Assembly: GCA_002403205.1 (NCBI GenBank)
Contig: DHHJ01000014.1
Span: 30,455-38,613, forward strand
Length of the DNA: 8,159 nucleotides
Direction: 5' to 3'
DNA from: Anaerolineaceae bacterium UBA4775
GTDB lineage: Bacteria; Chloroflexota; Anaerolineae; Anaerolineales; Anaerolineaceae
Below are positions 5,886 through 8,159 of this stretch, piece by piece. Below the pieces are notes generated by a model. The model had not been told where the DNA came from, searched no databases, and saw only the letters and a program-made list of their open reading frames with translations. Each line of letters begins with the position of its first letter. Positions within the stretch are counted from its first letter, which is position 1. A program made the translations under genes and the position numbers.

Positions 5886-6029
5886 GCTCGTTAAGAATTA
5901 TTACAGATCGGAAAAAGGGTTCAAATTGCAATGGCTAAAAAGCCCCCCTCGCAGGGGGGTTGGGGGGTCACCTCCCCCGTACCAGCCCGGGGATCTCCTC
6001 CGGCAGCCTGGCCACCCTCACCCCCGCCT
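5863..6029. repeat. Direct repeat (sucD tail + terminator + 5' part of PGGN fragment), copy B
   Basis: The copy contiguous with the intact sucD gene. Its partner lies about 310 bases away in the same orientation. The outer ends of both copies fade into diverged but still alignable sequence on the PGGN side. Confidence 0.95.
5937..5959 (-). terminator. Rho-independent terminator of sucCD
   Basis: On the minus strand CCCCCC-TGCGA-GGGGGG is followed by C and TTTTT, a textbook hairpin plus T-run starting nine bases after the sucD stop. Confidence 0.9.
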
Positions 6030-6837
6030 CCTCCAGGGCGGCCACCTTGTCCCTCGCTGTGCCCACGCCCCCCTCGACGATCGCCCCGGCGTGCCCCATG
6101 CGCGTCCCCTCCGGCGCGGCCAGCCCGGCGATGAAGCCCACCACCGGCTTGGTCAGCTCCTCGGCGATGAACGCCGCCGCCAGTTCCTCATCGCGCCCGC
6201 CGATCTCACCGATCAGCACCACCGTATCGGTCCCCGAATCCCCCTCAAAATACGACAGGATCTCCACAAAATTGGCCCCGATGATCGGGTCACCCCCGAC
6301 GCCCACGCAGGTGCTCGTGCCGATCCCCGCCAGCTTGAGGGCGTGCACCACCTCGTAAGTCAGGGTGCCCGAGCGCGACACCACACCCACGTTCCCCGCA
6401 AAAGTGATCTCCCCGGGGATGATGCCCACCCGCGTGTGGGGCGGCGAGAGGATCCCCGGCGTGTTCGGCCCCAGCAGGCACACCTTCTGCCGGTCGATCA
6501 CCTTGCGCACGGTCAGCATATCCTTAACAGGGATGCCCTCGGTGATGCACACGATCAGCCCGATCCCGGCATCCGCGGCTTCGAGGATCGCGTCTGCGGC
6601 AAAGCGTGCCGGCACAAAGATGATGCTTGCGTCTGCGCCGGTCATCTCCACAGCGGCGAGCACCGAGTCAAACACAGGCACCTTGCCCTCCAGCACCCAT
6701 TCACCGCCCTTGCCGGGAGTCACCCCGGCCACGATGTTCGTGCCGTAGTCCAGCATAGCCTGGGCATGGAACGAGCCCTCATGCCCGGTGATGCCCTGCA
6801 CCACCAGCCGGGTATTCCCATTGGCCAGGATGCTCAT
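5968..6837 (-). CDS. sucD: Succinyl-CoA synthetase (ligase), alpha subunit
   Basis: With SucC it interconverts succinyl-CoA plus ADP/GDP plus phosphate and succinate plus CoA plus ATP/GTP in the TCA cycle, in the cytoplasm. The alpha subunit binds CoA and carries the phosphohistidine. The 289 residues match the usual size. Seen in order: the CoA-binding Rossmann start VVQGITGHEGSFH (residues 12-24), GKGGEW, VPARFAADAI, ITEGIPV (99-104), LGPNTPGIL (122-130), SRSGTLTYE (154-162), GVGGDPIIG (179-187), GEIGG (210-214), and the catalytic loop GTRMGHAGAI with the active His at residue 249. The start overlaps the sucC stop by four bases (ATGA), and a terminator follows at once. The gene's last codons are duplicated downstream. 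The paralogous malate-CoA ligase (mtkB-type) is a less likely alternative. Confidence 0.95.
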   Translation of the reverse strand: MSILANGNTRLVVQGITGHEGSFHAQAMLDYGTNIVAGVTPGKGGEWVLEGKVPVFDSVLAAVEMTGADASIIFVPARFAADAILEAADAGIGLIVCITEGIPVKDMLTVRKVIDRQKVCLLGPNTPGILSPPHTRVGIIPGEITFAGNVGVVSRSGTLTYEVVHALKLAGIGTSTCVGVGGDPIIGANFVEILSYFEGDSGTDTVVLIGEIGGRDEELAAAFIAEELTKPVVGFIAGLAAPEGTRMGHAGAIVEGGVGTARDKVAALEEAGVRVARLPEEIPGLVRGR

Positions 6838-7976
6838 GCTGTCACCGTCCCGACCCGGGCGATGGCCATCTCCGCAGCCTCGCTCAGGGTGTATGCCGTG
6901 GCGAGATTTGCATCAGCCAGGATGCGCCTGCCCTCGGCCTCATTGGTCCCCGCCAGCCTGATCACAAAGGGCACCGCCGTTTCGACCTCTTCCAGGGCAG
7001 CTTTGATGCCCTGGGCCACCTCGTCACACCGGGTGATCCCCCCAAAAATGTTGATCAGCACCACCTGCACCTGGGGGTCAGCCAGCAGGATGCGCATGGC
7101 TGCGGTTACCCTATCGGCGCTCGCACCGCCGCCGATATCAAGGAAATTGGCCGGCCGGCCGCCCTTGTGCTGGATGATGTCCATGGTGGCCATTGCCAGC
7201 CCTGCGCCGTTGACCATGCAGCCGATGTCCCCCTCCATTTTGATGTACGCCAGGCCGAACTTGCGAGCCTCCGTCTCCTCGGTGGGTTCGGCCGAAATAT
7301 CCCGCTTATCGAACAAAGCCGGATGGCGAAACAGGGCATTATCGTCGACGAGCACCTTCCCGTCCAGCGCCACCAGGCGGCCCCCGCTGGTGATCACCAG
7401 GGGATTGATCTCCGCCAGGCTCGCATCGAGGTCCTGGTGGGCCTGGTAGAGGTTCAGGGCGATCATGCCAAAGGCCCGCCACAGAGCGCGGGGGATTTCG
7501 ATCTCTGCTGCCAGGTTGCGCGCCTGGAAATCGCGCAACCCCAGCAGCGGGTCCACCCCCACCCGGGCGATCTTCTCCGGTGAAACCTGGGCGACCTGCT
7601 CGATATTCACCCCGCCCTCGGCACTGGCGATCACCAGCGTTTCTGCACGCTGGCGGTCAACCGTCATCCCGAGATAGATCTCCTGCTGGATGTTGATGGC
7701 CTCTTCCACCAGCAGACGGCGCACAGGCAGGCCCTTGATGCGCTGGCCCAGGATCTTGGATGCTTCTTCCTCGGCCTCATCCGGTGAGCGCACCAGGCGG
7801 ATGCCGCCGGCCTTTCCACGGCCGCCCACCAGCACCTGGGCTTTGAGCACCACCGCGCCGTGCAGCTCCTCAGCGATCAGCTTGGCTTCTTCCGGGGTGG
7901 CGGCCAGCCGCCCCTGGGGTATAGGGATGTGATAATCGGTGAAAATCTCTTTGGATTGATACTCGTGAAGTCGCAT
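6834..7976 (-). CDS. sucC: Succinyl-CoA synthetase (ligase), beta subunit
   Basis: Partner of SucD. It binds the nucleotide in an ATP-grasp fold and contacts succinate. From the chosen ATG it is 380 residues (E. coli 388). It starts MRLHEYQSKEIF, the family's invariant N-terminus, then IPIPQGR (18-23), VLVGGRGKAGGIR (48-60), the metal-site EINPLVIT (189-196), LDGK (204-207), VNGAGLAMATMD (255-266), FLDIGGGAS (278-286), NIFGGITRCD (309-318) and RLAGTNEAEG (340-349). The frame is open 30 codons further upstream, but that extension runs through the promoter and has no homology, so 7976 is used. No Shine-Dalgarno is visible (the bases before the ATG are CCAGAACAA). First gene of the sucCD operon. 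ADP versus GDP preference cannot be read safely from the sequence. Confidence 0.95.
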   Translation of the reverse strand: MRLHEYQSKEIFTDYHIPIPQGRLAATPEEAKLIAEELHGAVVLKAQVLVGGRGKAGGIRLVRSPDEAEEEASKILGQRIKGLPVRRLLVEEAINIQQEIYLGMTVDRQRAETLVIASAEGGVNIEQVAQVSPEKIARVGVDPLLGLRDFQARNLAAEIEIPRALWRAFGMIALNLYQAHQDLDASLAEINPLVITSGGRLVALDGKVLVDDNALFRHPALFDKRDISAEPTEETEARKFGLAYIKMEGDIGCMVNGAGLAMATMDIIQHKGGRPANFLDIGGGASADRVTAAMRILLADPQVQVVLINIFGGITRCDEVAQGIKAALEEVETAVPFVIRLAGTNEAEGRRILADANLATAYTLSEAAEMAIARVGTVTA

Positions 7977-8009
7977 TTGTTCTGGTGAGGTTAGCGAGTT
8001 GTGTAGACC

Positions 8010-8018
8010 ATTATACCA
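8010..8018 (-). promoter_or_regulatory. sucCD promoter, extended -10
   Basis: Minus strand reads TGG TATAAT: a perfect TATAAT with the TGn extension. The 17-base-upstream hexamer (AAAAAG) is a poor -35, which is usual for extended -10 promoters. Transcription would start near 8003, giving a ~27-base leader to the ATG at 7976 and excluding the longer upstream frame. Confidence 0.7.
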
Positions 8019-8059
8019 TGCCTGCGCGGTGTCTTTTTTCGTCCCACGGTCTGTTAACG

Positions 8060-8159
8060 TTGTCATCGCGAGCCCTCACAGAGCGTGTGGTGATCTCTCC
8101 TCCCTTACACCCGATCGCGAAGGTCTCCTGACCGAGCACGCGCCCCCCCTACACCCGAT
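8060..8159. repeat. Interspersed ~80-bp repeat, copy 2, running off the window
   Basis: TTGTCATCGCGAGCC, CACAGAG, GTGATCTCTCCTCCC, TACACCCGAT and GAAGGTCTCCTGACCGAG match copy 1 (5172-5252). The last bases (CCTACACCCGAT) restart an inner part of the same unit, so the repeat probably continues beyond the window as a short array. It sits just upstream of the sucC promoter. Confidence 0.85.

Noticed and set aside
5356..7449. A 697-codon plus-strand open frame
   Set aside because: It runs antisense through sucD and most of sucC and the duplicated block. Its protein is low-complexity (Pro/Ser/Arg-rich) with no domain; it is a GC-rich shadow frame.

Overview
This window reads as accessory-rich chromosomal DNA from a moderately GC-rich bacterium. 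The core genes (sucCD and the glycosyltransferase) are clearly GC-rich, while several inserted segments are AT-rich. All seven recognisable genes or gene remnants lie on the minus strand. The gene content (a two-gene succinyl-CoA synthetase operon, a TetR-DUF4260 pair, an ISAs1-family element, SUKH and restriction-enzyme remnants, interspersed repeats) would fit a Chloroflexota/Anaerolineae-like environmental genome. That placement is an inference; no rRNA or marker gene here proves it.

Layout. 1-148 is non-coding with a strong 9-bp inverted repeat. 149-976 is a family-2 glycosyltransferase. 977-1334 is an AT-rich gap. 1335-1796 is the C-terminal half of an MvaI/BcnI-type restriction endonuclease, AT-rich and lacking the catalytic half. 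1831-2070 is a short, apparently C-terminally truncated SUKH (SMI1/KNR4) protein. 2071-2609 holds no convincing gene, but carries a clear intrinsic terminator for the next operon. 2610-3592 is a translationally coupled tetR-DUF4260 operon, with a good promoter that appears to give a leaderless tetR message and is covered by TTAGTA/TACTAA operator-like repeats. 3631-3690 is a perfect 5 x 12-bp tandem array whose unit ends in the first five bases of the neighbouring insertion sequence. 3686-4967 is a complete ISAs1-family element with perfect 17-bp terminal inverted repeats, a transposase broken by a one-base frameshift, and no target-site duplication.

4968-5967 is a scrapyard. It contains interspersed ~80-bp repeats, two diverged copies of an unidentified protein fragment (motif PGGN...TAVSD...DH.L), and a duplicated block carrying the sucD tail and terminator. 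5968-7976 is the sucC-sucD operon, with a 4-base overlap, an extended -10 promoter and a rho-independent terminator. 8060-8159 is another copy of the interspersed repeat, running off the window edge.

Functionally, sucCD (TCA-cycle substrate-level phosphorylation) is the only clearly intact housekeeping unit. The glycosyltransferase and the tetR-DUF4260 pair look intact. The rest are remnants left by mobile-element activity, recombination and horizontal transfer. No complete new defence or mobile system is present. The best leads are the IS-tip tandem array beside the tetR promoter, and the duplicated PGGN/TAVSD fragments behind sucD.
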